From NCBI GenBank assembly GCA_963797255.1, contig CAWCOV010000030.1, forward strand, positions 248,001 through 312,000: a stretch of DNA of 64,000 nt. Direction: 5' to 3'. A program made the translations under genes and the position numbers. The first letter of the stretch is position 1; every line of letters begins with the position of its first letter. The DNA is from JANXZS01 sp963797255. Lineage in GTDB: Bacteria; Acidobacteriota; Terriglobia; Terriglobales; Acidobacteriaceae. Of this stretch, positions 42,574-52,839 are shown piece after piece. The notes below the pieces were generated by a model. It did not search any database. It had not been told where the DNA came from and saw nothing but the letters and a program-made list of their open reading frames with translations.

Positions 42574-42854
42574 TTCAGTCAACCTTTCTCTGCATGTTTG
42601 TGTTGCTTTAAAAAGAGGCAGGCCCGCGCGCAAAATTTCCCAAATCCCCATCGATACTAACCAGTGCAAGCAACTTGTAACTACTAGCAAAATTGAAGGA
42701 TTCACGCTGTAAATCTGCAGCAGGGATGAATCTCCGGTCCGTCATTATTTTTCTCAATGAACAAGGACAGGCGTCTGCAGAAGGGCATCGGATTCTGGTT
42801 CCTCAGAAGTGTCCCCGAAACGTCTGACTGTCCCACCACATTATCCTGCTCTGC

Positions 42855-42884
42855 TTGACATCAAACCGGGCCTCCATCTACTGT
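42855..42884 (+). promoter_or_regulatory. Candidate promoter for dprA-topA
   Basis: TTGACA at 42855-42860 and TACTGT at 42879-42884, 18 bp apart, ~70 bp upstream of dprA. The -10 match is weak. The remainder of the 382-bp gap between the DUF1254 gene and dprA shows no gene. Confidence 0.3.
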
Positions 42885-42955
42885 GAGCGCAATCAGCAAA
42901 AGCAATTTGCTCGTTCTATCCGTTTGGAGATTGCTTCGCCACGCGGAGTTTTTGT

Positions 42956-44191
42956 GTGTCCATGAAAGCCACTCTGTCACTCAACTCGCAGCACGCCGAT
43001 GACGCGCCAGCCACGACGCCGACCTGGTCAGAGGATCGTCTCGCGTGGCTTGCGCTCGCACTCACGCCGGGGCTAGGCCCTCGCCGCATACTCAGCATGA
43101 TTGAGAAACTCGGTGTGCCTTCGCGACTCTTTCAACTCGCGCTCACTGAGCTTGAGTCGTTCGCAATGCCCGCAGAAGCTGTCAAGTTCATTGCCGAAGG
43201 CAAAGCGCGCGATGCCGCGGAAGAAGAGTGGAAACGCGTCTACGACAACGGCGGTTCAGTGCTCACTTATGCTGACGAGGAATATCCAGACCGCCTGCGC
43301 GAAATCTACGATGCCCCCGCAGTGCTGTGGATTCGCGGGAACCGCGCCCTTTTTTCGCGGCCCTCGCTCGCCGTCATCGGTACTCGTCACCCCACGCCCT
43401 ATGGCGCGGGCATGGCGGAGATGCTTTCCCGCGATCTTGCCCTGCGCAAGCTCGTCATTCTGAGCGGTATGGCCCGCGGCATCGACTCGGCTGCGCACAA
43501 AGGTGCGCTCGCTGCCAAGGCACCGACTATCGCCGTGTGGGGAACCGGCATCGACGTCATTTATCCAAAAGAGAATAAGCACCTCGCCGAACAAATATTG
43601 TTGAGCGGCGGAGCCATCGTCTCGGAATATCCAATGGGCACCTTTCCCGCGCCACAAAATTTTCCCAAGCGCAATCGCATCATCAGCGGCATGAGCGTCG
43701 GCGTCCTCGTCATTGAGGCGAGTGAGACCAGCGGAACTCGCGTAACTGCCCGCTGCGCCCTTGAGCAGAATCGCGACGTGTATGCTGTACCGGGTAACGT
43801 AACCAGCAAAACGGCCTGGGGGCCTAATACCTTGATAAAGCAAGGTGCAAGACTGGTGGCTACTTGGGAGGATATCTGGGAAGACCTGCCGACGCAGATA
43901 AGAGTTCAACTCGAAGAACAGCTCGAGGCCGAATCGAATGTTGGGGTTACCAGCCGTTCTGCATCGAATGAGCCACCTACTGCATCCTTATTTAGCGCCT
44001 CGCAGTTGGCCCCGAACGAAAATCGGGTCTTCCAGGCCCTGCATACCGATGAGGCGTTGCAACTGGACGAGTTAATGGAGAAGCTAAAGGCAGAGCTCAC
44101 CTCTTCAGAAGTATTTACCGCCCTGTTCGAGTTGGAACTGGCCGGGCGCGTCAAACAGTTGCCAGGTAAAAATTTTGTACGAAGCTTCTAA
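42956..44191 (+). CDS. dprA: DNA-processing protein DprA
   Basis: DprA loads RecA on incoming single-stranded DNA in transformation. The 411-residue protein has a helical N-terminal domain, a Rossmann core with VIGTRHPTPYG, LSGMARGIDSAAHKGAL, GTGIDVIYPKEN, SEYPMGTFPAPQNFPKRNR and IEASETSGTRVTARCALEQ, and a C-terminal winged helix (LDELMEKLKAELTSSEVFTAL). GTG at 42956 is favoured by GGAG at correct spacing; ATG at 42962 is two codons later. It is followed at 150 bp by topA, an arrangement common in many bacteria, and there is no terminator between them. Confidence 0.95.
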   Translation: MSMKATLSLNSQHADDAPATTPTWSEDRLAWLALALTPGLGPRRILSMIEKLGVPSRLFQLALTELESFAMPAEAVKFIAEGKARDAAEEEWKRVYDNGGSVLTYADEEYPDRLREIYDAPAVLWIRGNRALFSRPSLAVIGTRHPTPYGAGMAEMLSRDLALRKLVILSGMARGIDSAAHKGALAAKAPTIAVWGTGIDVIYPKENKHLAEQILLSGGAIVSEYPMGTFPAPQNFPKRNRIISGMSVGVLVIEASETSGTRVTARCALEQNRDVYAVPGNVTSKTAWGPNTLIKQGARLVATWEDIWEDLPTQIRVQLEEQLEAESNVGVTSRSASNEPPTASLFSASQLAPNENRVFQALHTDEALQLDELMEKLKAELTSSEVFTALFELELAGRVKQLPGKNFVRSF

Positions 44192-44340
44192 CGTCCTTTG
44201 CCAATCAGCGTCTTAGCCCAGTATGCGACGGAGTTTTCCGAGGCGTCAGGTAGATTCAGAGTGGCAATGCGTGGTAGCTTCCAGAAAATCAGCGAACGAC
44301 TTTTGCATTTTGAACGTCCGTATCCCTGTGAAGGATAAAA

Positions 44341-46968
44341 ATGGGTAAATCTCTAGTGATCGTCGAGTCTCCTGCGAAAGCAAAGACGATCAATAAATAT
44401 CTCGGCAGCGACTATGTTGTGGAAGCCTCCTTCGGCCACATCATGGACCTGCCCAAAAAAGAAATTGGTGTCGAGCTCAAGAACAGAACATTCGAGCCCA
44501 CCCTCATCGTTACACCGGATAAGGAAAAGCTTGTCGCACAGTTGAAGAAGCTCGCCGCCAAAGCCGACGCTGTCTTCCTGGCACCCGATCCTGACCGTGA
44601 AGGCGAAGCCATTGCCGCCCATCTCGCCATTCAACTCCGGCCCTCGGTGAAGGGCGACACCAAAGTTCGCCGCGTCACATTTAATGAGATCACCAAGAAG
44701 GCTGTGGTCGAAGCCTTCAAGCATGCTCGCGATATCGATGAGCACCTGGTGGATGCGCAGCAGACACGCCGCGTACTCGACCGCATCGTCGGTTACCAGA
44801 TTTCTCCGCTGCTATGGGACAAGGTTCGCCGCGGCCTCTCCGCCGGACGTGTCCAGACCGTCGCCGTGCGTCTCATCGTGGAACGCGAACGCGAAATCCA
44901 GGCTTTTAAGAACGTTGAGTATTGGACCATTGACGCCCTTTTGACTCCCGAGCCCAACGGTCCTGAATTTATCGCGCGCTTTGTCGGCATCGATGGGAAG
45001 AAGGCTGAAGTTCCAACTGTAGGTGCCGCGAGCCTGCCCAATCAGGCAGAGACGGATGCAGTTCTCGCAGCAGTGAATAAAGCCGCGTGGCGAGTGCGCT
45101 CGGTTGAAAAAAAGGAGCGGCGTAAGAGTGCTGCGCCTCCGTTCACCACGAGCAAATTGCAGCAGGATGCATCGCGTCAATTAGGATTCAGCGTAAAGCG
45201 CACCATGGGCGTGGCTCAGCGACTCTATGAAGGTGTAGACATCGGCCCCGAAGGCACTGTCGGTCTCATCACCTACATGCGTACCGATTCCACCCGTGTT
45301 TCGCCGGATGCCATCGCGTCCGTTCGCGACTACATCGGCAAACGGCTCGGGCAGCAATACCTGCCTGCGCAACCCAACGCATATAAGTCGAAGAAAGATG
45401 TGCAGGACGCGCACGAAGCCATCCGCCCGACCAACGTTGAGCTTCATCCCGATGAGATTCATCGCTACTTGAGCGAGGAGCAGTTCAAGCTCTACCGCCT
45501 CATCTGGCAGCGTTTCGTCGCTTCGCAGATTGTGCCCGCTGTTTACGATCAGACCTCGGTAGATATTGAAGCCAAGGCCGATCGCTCCTACGATTTTCGC
45601 GTCACCGGATCGGTCCTCAAGTTCGATGGTTTCCTGCGTGTCTACGAAGAAGCGAAGGAATCCAAAGATGAAGAAGACGACGAGTTGAAGAACACGCTTC
45701 CGGCTCTCACCGATGGACAGAAATTAAGGCTCAACAGCACGCTGCCTGAGCAACATTTCACCGAGCCTCCGCCGCGATACAACGAAGCATCGCTGGTCAA
45801 GGTACTGGAAGAGCGCGGCATCGGCCGTCCGTCTACGTACTCGTCCATCATCACGACTATTCAGGATCGCAAGTACGTCACCAAGGTTCCGCCCACTGGT
45901 CGCGCCGGGCGCTTCTTCCCGACGGAGATAGGGCTCGTCGTCACCGATCTGCTGGTGGCAAATTTCCCTTATATTTTCGACACACAGTACACAGCGCGCC
46001 TCGAAGAAGAACTGGACGAAATCGAAGACGGCACTGAAAAGTGGACAGATCTGCTGGGCGGCTTCTACGGCCACTTTGAAGAGGAGCTTCTCAACGCAGA
46101 GAAGCACATGGAAAACGTAAAGCGTTGGGAGAAGAAGACCGACCAGGTCTGCGACGTTTGCGGCTCTCCTCTAGTGATGAAGTGGGGCAAGTTCGGTTCC
46201 TTCTTTGCCTGCAGCGCCTACGACAAAAAAGACAAGAGCAGCTGCAATTTCACCAAGGAGAATTTCGAAAACAAGCCTGACCTGAATACTCCGGAAGCGC
46301 AAGAGGCTGAGGCCGCTGAGGAATATTGCGAGGCTTGCGGACGCGTGATGGTTCTGCGTCGCGGACGTTTCGGCATGTTCATGGCGTGCCCGGGTTACAA
46401 CGAAGATCCTCCGTGCAAAACCACGCGAAAACTCGATCAGAAGGTGCAGCAGAAGCCGCCTGTTCCTCTCGATGAAAACTGCCCCAAGTGCGGCGAGCAG
46501 CTTGTTTTGCGCAACGGCCAGTACGGGGAGTTCGTCTCCTGCTCAGGCTATCCCAAGTGCAAATACATCAAGCAGAATACGATCGGTGTTCACTGTCCGC
46601 TTTGCAAGGATGGCGAGGTCGCGGAGAAAAAAGCGCGTCGCGGCAACCTCTTCTACGGGTGCACCAATTATCCGAAGTGCGACTTCACTTCGAATAACAA
46701 GCCCGTCGACATCAAATGCCCGGAGTGCGGCAGCCCCTATCTCGTTGAGAAATCGCTGAAGTCCGGCGTCTTCCTCGTCTGCCCCAACAATAAGAAGACG
46801 GCGGCAGAAGATGAGGCACCGAAAAAGCGCAAGAAGAAGGCTGAGGACGACTCTGCGGCTTCCGTTGCTTGCAGTTATTCCAAGCGCATCGGCGACGCCC
46901 CTGTCGTCGAAACGCCAACGGCCGCCACGCACGGCCCGGTGCTTGAACCAGCCACACCCGCGCGGTAA
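44341..46968 (+). CDS. topA: DNA topoisomerase I
   Basis: TopA relaxes negative supercoils through a 5'-phosphotyrosine intermediate. The 875-residue protein has the Toprim domain (KSLVIVESPAKAKTINKYLG, LAPDPDREGEAIA) and catalytic Tyr312 in GLITYMRTDS. At the C-terminus it carries five CxxC zinc-finger-like modules (starting CDVCGSP, CEACGRV, CPKCGEQ, CPLCKDG and CPECGSP), followed by a Lys-rich tail. A GAAGGA ribosome binding site precedes the ATG. Confidence 0.97.
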   Translation: MGKSLVIVESPAKAKTINKYLGSDYVVEASFGHIMDLPKKEIGVELKNRTFEPTLIVTPDKEKLVAQLKKLAAKADAVFLAPDPDREGEAIAAHLAIQLRPSVKGDTKVRRVTFNEITKKAVVEAFKHARDIDEHLVDAQQTRRVLDRIVGYQISPLLWDKVRRGLSAGRVQTVAVRLIVEREREIQAFKNVEYWTIDALLTPEPNGPEFIARFVGIDGKKAEVPTVGAASLPNQAETDAVLAAVNKAAWRVRSVEKKERRKSAAPPFTTSKLQQDASRQLGFSVKRTMGVAQRLYEGVDIGPEGTVGLITYMRTDSTRVSPDAIASVRDYIGKRLGQQYLPAQPNAYKSKKDVQDAHEAIRPTNVELHPDEIHRYLSEEQFKLYRLIWQRFVASQIVPAVYDQTSVDIEAKADRSYDFRVTGSVLKFDGFLRVYEEAKESKDEEDDELKNTLPALTDGQKLRLNSTLPEQHFTEPPPRYNEASLVKVLEERGIGRPSTYSSIITTIQDRKYVTKVPPTGRAGRFFPTEIGLVVTDLLVANFPYIFDTQYTARLEEELDEIEDGTEKWTDLLGGFYGHFEEELLNAEKHMENVKRWEKKTDQVCDVCGSPLVMKWGKFGSFFACSAYDKKDKSSCNFTKENFENKPDLNTPEAQEAEAAEEYCEACGRVMVLRRGRFGMFMACPGYNEDPPCKTTRKLDQKVQQKPPVPLDENCPKCGEQLVLRNGQYGEFVSCSGYPKCKYIKQNTIGVHCPLCKDGEVAEKKARRGNLFYGCTNYPKCDFTSNNKPVDIKCPECGSPYLVEKSLKSGVFLVCPNNKKTAAEDEAPKKRKKKAEDDSAASVACSYSKRIGDAPVVETPTAATHGPVLEPATPAR

Positions 46969-46983
46969 ACTCAAGCTTGCTCA

Positions 46984-47005
46984 GGGCACGGAGAATTCCG
47001 TGCCC
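46984..47005 (+). terminator. Hairpin after topA, possible terminator
   Basis: The 9-bp stem GGGCACGGA and TCCGTGCCC with a 4-nt loop lies 15 bp beyond the topA stop. It lacks a following T-run, so a role as terminator is tentative. Confidence 0.45.
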
Positions 47006-47072
47006 CGAAGCACTCCCGGCAATTTGCGCTCACGCTTCTCAACCAGCATCCGTTCGACAGAAAGTGTTTCCC

Positions 47073-47513
47073 ATGGAAAAGCTCTCCACCAACAACGACG
47101 CCGAATTAATCCTCAAGCTTTACGAACTCCGAACCGAGCCCACCATGCGCGAGGCACGCAATTGGATCACGACCGAGTTCTGGCCGACCACTGCCGAAGA
47201 GTTTTTTGCCGTGCAACGCGGCCGCGGCACAAAAGAGAATGCCTATCTTCGCCAAGTCACCAGCTATTGGGAGATGGCCGCAGCTTTCGTGCTCCACGGC
47301 TGTCTGTCCGCTGAGCTATTCATCGATTGCAATGGCGAGAACATCTTCATCCTCGCGAAACTCGATTCCATCATGAGCGAGATCATCCAGGAATTTCCCG
47401 GCTTCCTCGCGAAGACTCGCGAGATTGTGCGAAAGTATCCGGACGCCGCCGCAGCCTACGAACGCGCGTTGAAGGGCATTGCTCGCTCGCGCCCGGTTCT
47501 GCAGAAGAGCTAG
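47073..47513 (+). CDS. Unknown helical protein, DUF4760-like
   Basis: This 146-residue protein is mostly alpha-helical with no signal or membrane segment: ELILKLYELRTEPTMREARN, RQVTSYWEMAAAFVLHGC and KTREIVRKYPDAAAAYERAL. The general pattern, including YWEMAAAFVLHG, resembles DUF4760 soluble proteins, but I am not sure. ATG at 47073 has no clear ribosome binding site. It follows topA by 104 bp and precedes a GNAT gene. Confidence 0.7.
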   Translation: MEKLSTNNDAELILKLYELRTEPTMREARNWITTEFWPTTAEEFFAVQRGRGTKENAYLRQVTSYWEMAAAFVLHGCLSAELFIDCNGENIFILAKLDSIMSEIIQEFPGFLAKTREIVRKYPDAAAAYERALKGIARSRPVLQKS

Positions 47514-47685
47514 AACTTCCGCGACACACATATCATGCGCAGCACGGCCCAGAACACATCCCTGAGCCAGCTGCGCATTTTTCATGGAACGCACCGGCTC
47601 GCCGGCACTAACGAGTATTTGAATCGAGGCGCCGTCCTCCTCCATCCACACTCAAGAAATGTTACGTTTCTGTAGGGAGGAAACT

Positions 47686-48240
47686 GTGCCTGCAGCATCC
47701 GAATTTCTTATCAGGACAGCTACCCTTGACGACATCCCGGCGCTCAACGAGTTGATCGAGGCATCTGTTCGCCAGCTGCAAAAAGATGACTATACTCCCG
47801 AACAAATAGATGGAGCGATAGGCCACACGCTCAGTCTCGATACGCAACTCATCGCCGATGCGACGTACTTCATCGCAGAGGCTGTGAGCGGGCATCCCCG
47901 CCTCGCCGGTTGCGGCGGATGGAGCAATCGCAAGACGCTCTGCGGCGGCGACGGTGCGGGCAATCGCGAAATGTCACTTCTTGATCCGGCAACCGACGCC
48001 GCAAAAATCCGCGGCATCTACGTGCACCCAGCGTGGGCGCGCCGAGGCCTCGGCAGCCTCATTCTCAAGCACTGTGAAACGCTCGCGGAGCGCGCCGGCT
48101 TTCGTCGCTTCGAGATGGGATCGACGTTAACGGGAGTTCCGCTCTACTCCCTGAAAGGTTACCGCGAGTGCGAAACTTTCGATCTTCCACTTCCAAATGG
48201 TGCCGCGCTGCCTGTCGTTCGAATGGTAAAGGAATTGTGA
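47686..48240 (+). CDS. GNAT-family N-acetyltransferase
   Basis: This 184-residue protein has the GNAT fold with acetyl-CoA motif A in IRGIYVHPAWARRGLGSLILKHCE (R-R-G-L-G-S), preceded by a long beta region and followed by the motif B helix (AERAGFRRFEM) and SLKGYRECETFDLPL. GTG at 47686 is chosen because GGAGG lies seven bases upstream; a longer in-frame upstream extension is rejected. Substrate unknown. Confidence 0.9.
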   Translation: MPAASEFLIRTATLDDIPALNELIEASVRQLQKDDYTPEQIDGAIGHTLSLDTQLIADATYFIAEAVSGHPRLAGCGGWSNRKTLCGGDGAGNREMSLLDPATDAAKIRGIYVHPAWARRGLGSLILKHCETLAERAGFRRFEMGSTLTGVPLYSLKGYRECETFDLPLPNGAALPVVRMVKEL

Positions 48241-48298
48241 CTTTCAAGCTGTTCGAAATCGCGGAACCCCTCCTTCAACCGCTGCGTACTTCATCATC

Positions 48299-49783
48299 AT
48301 GAGAAATTCGGCGCTCGCGAAGTTCGTATTCGCCACTCTCACAATCCAGTCTGTCTTCCGCAAGCAGTCTCGCAGTCGCGCAACACGCATCACGCGACTC
48401 GACGGCACCAGCATTTCGTCACAGCAAGTGGATGACACCCTGAACCGTCTCATCGCTGCGGCCCACGTCACCGGCGCAGGCATCGCGCTCTTTCACGACG
48501 GCAACATCGCCTACCTCAAGACGTATGGTTTTCGCGATACAGAAAAAGGTTTGCGGCTCACGCCCGATTCCGTCATGACCTCCGCATCGCTCAGCAAGGC
48601 AGCCTTCGCTTCCGTCGTCATGCAGATGGTGCAAGCCGGCATCCTTAACCTCGACAAGCCGATCACGCAATATCTGCCCAAGCCGTTGTCGGATTATCCT
48701 CGTTACGCCGACCTTCAGGGCGATGAACGCTACAAGAAAATCACGCTGCGCATGCTGCTCAGTCACACCTCAGGCTTTGCCAACTGGCGCTGGTTTGAGC
48801 CCGACCATAAACTCAAAATCCATTTCGAACCCGGCTCACGCTACGCGTATTCAGGGGAGGGAATTGACCTCGCGCAACTGGTCGTTGAGACCGTCGCTGC
48901 AAAATCCGACACGGCAATCATGAGCCAGCGTCTCTTTACGCCGCTGCAAATGCAGCGCACCAGCATGGTTTGGGAGCCGCGATTCGACGGTGATTTCGCA
49001 AATGGCTACGACGAATATGGCCGCTCTCTCGGTCCCGAGCGGCGTTCCAAACCAGACGCAGCCGGCTCCATGCAGACGACACTGCATGACTACGCGAACT
49101 TTCTCAGTGCCGTCATGCGCCGCAAATTTCTTTCGCCGCAAACAACCAGCGAAATGCTCACACCGCAAATCAAAATTCATTCTTTTCATCAATTTCCTAC
49201 GCTTGTCGAAGACGCAACAACGACCAACGACGCCATCCAGCTTTCCTACGGTATCGGCTGGGGGCTCTATTCCACGCCGCATCATCGTGCCTTTTTCAAG
49301 GAAGGACACGATGAAGGATGGCGTCATCTTGCGCTCTGCTTCGACAATGGCAGCGGCATTCTCATCATGACCAACAGCTCCAATGGCGAAGGAATCTTCA
49401 AGCCTTTGATCGATGCGTTGCTCGGCGACACGAACTTTCCATTCGAGTGGGAGGGCTACACGCCTTACAATTTGTTGCCGCCGCTTCCGCCTCTCAAGCA
49501 GCACAAGAGCATCCCCATAACGCCAGCGCAGCTAAAGCGCCTTCCCGGAAAATACATTCTCGCACCAGGCGTTGTGATGACAGTCGTTGCCGCAGATGGT
49601 CGCCTCTACCTCCAGGAAAACGACGAGCCTAAGCAGGAGATCCTCGCGGAGGGTCCAGTGGATTTTTATTCGTCAGCGTCCACCGATGAGCTCACGTTCG
49701 AGCCCGCGGAAGGTGACAAGGCGCAAACGATGGTTCTGCATGTCGATGGAAAAGACATGCGCGCCACGCGGCAAACGCAATAG
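48299..49783 (+). CDS. Serine hydrolase of the class C beta-lactamase fold
   Basis: This 494-residue protein of the serine beta-lactamase/D-aminopeptidase superfamily (beta-lactamase domain ~44-385) has nucleophile motif SLSK at ~95-98, Tyr motif YSGEG (Tyr-Ser-Gly) around 182, then HTSGF, GYDEYGRSLGPE and HDEGW. A C-terminal beta domain (residues ~400-494) resembles the lipocalin-like tail of esterase-like family members (KRLPGKYILAPGVVMTVV). It is not necessarily a beta-lactamase; many are esterases or peptidases. No signal peptide is convincing and no ribosome binding site precedes the ATG at 48299, so the start is uncertain. Confidence 0.87.
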   Translation: MRNSALAKFVFATLTIQSVFRKQSRSRATRITRLDGTSISSQQVDDTLNRLIAAAHVTGAGIALFHDGNIAYLKTYGFRDTEKGLRLTPDSVMTSASLSKAAFASVVMQMVQAGILNLDKPITQYLPKPLSDYPRYADLQGDERYKKITLRMLLSHTSGFANWRWFEPDHKLKIHFEPGSRYAYSGEGIDLAQLVVETVAAKSDTAIMSQRLFTPLQMQRTSMVWEPRFDGDFANGYDEYGRSLGPERRSKPDAAGSMQTTLHDYANFLSAVMRRKFLSPQTTSEMLTPQIKIHSFHQFPTLVEDATTTNDAIQLSYGIGWGLYSTPHHRAFFKEGHDEGWRHLALCFDNGSGILIMTNSSNGEGIFKPLIDALLGDTNFPFEWEGYTPYNLLPPLPPLKQHKSIPITPAQLKRLPGKYILAPGVVMTVVAADGRLYLQENDEPKQEILAEGPVDFYSSASTDELTFEPAEGDKAQTMVLHVDGKDMRATRQTQ

Positions 49784-49828
49784 CTCAGCGAGTTATTCTT
49801 AGTAGAGCTTTGCTGGAGACACATCGAC

Positions 49829-51365
49829 ATGCGATGGAAGGATCGAAACATCCCGCGAACCGCGAATGGCGCCGCGCAATCCTTTGTCGTCGATGCGTCC
49901 TTGCTCATCTGCATCGCATTTGCAACCGTCATCATCCATCTCATCACCGGCACGCGGTATGGATTTCATCGCGATGAATTGGCCACCCTTGAAGATGCGC
50001 GGCACCTCGCCTGGGGCTACATCGCGTATCCTCCCATCACTCCATTCTTCGGCAGGCTCTCGCTCGTATTGTTCGGAACATCGCTTACGGGCTTTCGTTT
50101 CTTCGCCGCCATCGCGGAAGCAGTTGCCGTGGTTCTCACCGGCCTCATGGCGCGCGACCTTGGCGGACGCCGCTACGCTCAACTCGTTGCCGCAACTGCT
50201 GCGCTTCCTTTCTGCCTCATCGGCGGATCGCTCATGCAGTACGTCTCCTTCGACTATCTCTGCTGGGTGCTCACGGCCTACTTTGTTGTACGCCTGCTCC
50301 GTAAACAGGATCCGCGTTGGTGGCTGGGGGTCGGCCTCTCGGTAGGCCTCGGCATGATGGCGAAATATTCCATGGCGTTCTTTGCCTTCGGAATCCTCCT
50401 CGCCTTCCTCGTCACCGGCGCGCGCACCTATCTGCGGAGCAGGTGGCTTGTCTTCGGAATTGCTCTTGCCTTGCTCATCTTTCTGCCAAATTTTATCTGG
50501 CAAGCGCAACATCGTTTCGTCTCGCTGGATTTTCTTCGATACATCCACGCCCGCGACATTCGCATCGGCAGAACCAGCGGATTTCTTCCTGACCAGCTCA
50601 AACTCACGCTCTTCGCTTTTCCACTGTGGATTGCAGGTCTGGGCTTCTGCCTCTTCTCGCCGCGAGCCCAACGCTTCCGCGCCGTCGGTTGGATGTACCT
50701 CATTCCGCTTTTCATCTTCATCTTTGCCAAAGGGCCGCGGCTATTACCTCGCGGCGGCTTATCCCATGCTCTATGCCGCCGGCAGCGTGTGGTTCGAGCA
50801 GCGAGTCGCATCCTTGCATCGCGTCTGGGCGGGTGCCGCAAAATCCATCCTGTGGCTTGGCCTCGTCGCTGACGTTTTCCTTGCCGCGGTTCTTCTCTTG
50901 CCCATCGCACCCGTCAACTCCTCGTGGTGGGCCACCGCCAACAAAGTCAACGGAGATTTCCGCGAAGAGCTGGGTTGGCAGGAACTCGTCAACACCGTCG
51001 CCTCCATTCGCGACTCCCTCCCGCCCGAAGATCGCACCAGCCTCGGCGTCCTCGCCGGAAATTATGGTGAGGCGGGAGCCATCAATCTCTACGGCCCCGA
51101 CCATGGATTACCCCGCGCTATCAGCGGGATCAACTCCTTCTGGTTGCGCGGCTATCCCGATCCACCGCCACAGACGTTCATCGTCGTGGGCTTCAGCCGC
51201 CACTTCCTCGACACGCATTTTTCCGCGTGCTCTCTCGCCGGACATACATCCAATTCCTATGGCGTTAAGAATGAGGAGACAGAGGACCACCCTGATATCT
51301 ATGTTTGCCGCGGGTTCACTCAAAGCTGGCCGGAGTTCTGGAAGACCTTTTCCTACTACGGCTGA
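49829..51365 (+). CDS. Family-39-type membrane glycosyltransferase, interrupted by a frameshift
   Basis: This encodes an integral-membrane glycosyltransferase of the ArnT/PMT (GT39/GT83) type. The N-terminal part has the catalytic-type loop RYGFHRDELATLED (Asp-Glu), LAWGYIAYPPITPF and many membrane helices. The first ~302 codons run from 49829 to about 50732, where the frame changes: FIFAKGP runs into RLLPRGG, while KGRGYYLAAAYPM and the remaining ~200 residues (ending WPEFWKTFSYYG) continue in another frame. The total is 512 codons plus one base; the run GGG at 50731-50733 has one extra base relative to a continuous protein. The gene is probably intact in life, or recently broken. It precedes an MFS gene. 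Confidence 0.82.
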
Positions 51366-51477
51366 CGCGCTCCGCTCGACCAACGGCGAAAATGCAAATT
51401 TCGTGCAGGATGCTATCCTCTCCATTACCAAGGCTGTGCATGCGGTCTGCTCTCATTTATTTGTCGGATAAGGTGAA

Positions 51478-52809
51478 ATGTCAGCAATGCAGCCGGCCAC
51501 TCCCAATCCAACTGTGCAGGCAATCGACGACTCCGTCGGCCGCTCCGCCATCCGAAAAGCCAGCCTCCGTCTCATTCCTGTCATCGGGCTCGGCTATGGC
51601 TGCGCCTATATTGACCGCGCCAACATTAGCTTTGCGTCATTGCAGATGAATCAGGATTTGCACTTCAGCGCCTCCGTCTATGGCTTTGGAGCGGGACTCT
51701 TTTTTCTCAGCTACGCCGCCTGCGAGGTGCCTTCGAATCTATTGCTCTTCCGCTTCGGTGCGCGCAAGTGGCTCGCTCGCATCATGTTTACCTGGGGCAT
51801 CATCGCCATGGGCATGATGTTTGTCAGAACTCCGCTGCAGTTTTATGTCATGCGATTTCTGCTCGGAATGGCAGAGGCGGGATTCTTCCCCGGCGTGCTC
51901 TTCTATCTCATGCAGTGGTTTCCAGCGGACATGCGCGCCCGCACCGTTAGCCGATTCTACGTTTCCTTACCACTCAGTACGGTGGTCATGGGTGTTCTCG
52001 CGGGTGCCCTCCTCAACCTTCACGGCAGGCTTGGGCTCTCTGGTTGGCAATGGCTGTTTCTTGTGGAAGGCGCGCCGCCCGTTCTGCTCAGCATCGTCTT
52101 TCTTTTTCTTTTGCCGGACACTCCCGCTCACGCCAAGTGGCTCACGCAAGAGGAGAAAAGCTGGCTCGAGCGCCAGCTGGAACAGCAGCCCGGATCCAAC
52201 GTTCACAGCGCTAACGTAAGCCGGGCGTTGCTCGACCCTCGAGTCCTGCAGATCAGCCTGCTGCTCTTCTGCATGGTACTCACTACCTACGCCTACACGT
52301 TTTCCGCCCCTGCAATCCTGCTCAAAGAGACAGGCTTCACCGTTACCAACGTCGGATTCCTTACCGCACTCATGGGATTGCTCGGAGCACTCTGCATGGT
52401 CCTGAATGCAATGCATTCCGACCGCGCCCGCGAAACATATCTGCACGTAGCCGTCCCCTTTTTAGTAATGGCCGCAGGCTACTTTGTCGCCGGAGTCTCC
52501 AGCAATTCCTTCGTCGTCGTTGTCGCAATTGTCGTAACTGTGCTGTGCTTCTATCTGATTCAGGGTCCGGTCTGGGCCATTCCCTTCAGCTTCCTGAAGG
52601 GCAAGTCCGCTGCCGCAGGCGTCGCCGCTGTCAACACAGTAGCCATCCTCGGGGGCTTTGTAGGACCCTACTGGATGGGCCTGATGAAAGACCTCACCGG
52701 CACCTATCACCGCGGACTTTTGTCTCTCACGCTGCCAAGCATCATTTGCGCCGTCATGATCCTCCTCATGCGCCGCAACGATCTGCGATCACGGCAATCC
52801 TCGAAGTGA
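51478..52809 (+). CDS. MFS transporter, anion:cation symporter (ACS) type
   Basis: This 443-residue permease has twelve predicted membrane helices. Typical ACS-family segments are IGLGYGCAYIDRANISFASL near the N-terminus, RFGARKWLARIMFTWG, MAEAGFFPGVLFYLMQWFP and GFVGPYWMGLMKDLTG. Close relatives carry organic anions such as tartrate, glucarate, galactonate or phthalate; the substrate cannot be told. The start at ATG 51478 is preceded by an AAGGTGA ribosome binding site. Confidence 0.92.
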   Translation: MSAMQPATPNPTVQAIDDSVGRSAIRKASLRLIPVIGLGYGCAYIDRANISFASLQMNQDLHFSASVYGFGAGLFFLSYAACEVPSNLLLFRFGARKWLARIMFTWGIIAMGMMFVRTPLQFYVMRFLLGMAEAGFFPGVLFYLMQWFPADMRARTVSRFYVSLPLSTVVMGVLAGALLNLHGRLGLSGWQWLFLVEGAPPVLLSIVFLFLLPDTPAHAKWLTQEEKSWLERQLEQQPGSNVHSANVSRALLDPRVLQISLLLFCMVLTTYAYTFSAPAILLKETGFTVTNVGFLTALMGLLGALCMVLNAMHSDRARETYLHVAVPFLVMAAGYFVAGVSSNSFVVVVAIVVTVLCFYLIQGPVWAIPFSFLKGKSAAAGVAAVNTVAILGGFVGPYWMGLMKDLTGTYHRGLLSLTLPSIICAVMILLMRRNDLRSRQSSK

Positions 52810-52839
52810 TCTCGCTTCGCCACCGGAGAACAGTAAATG

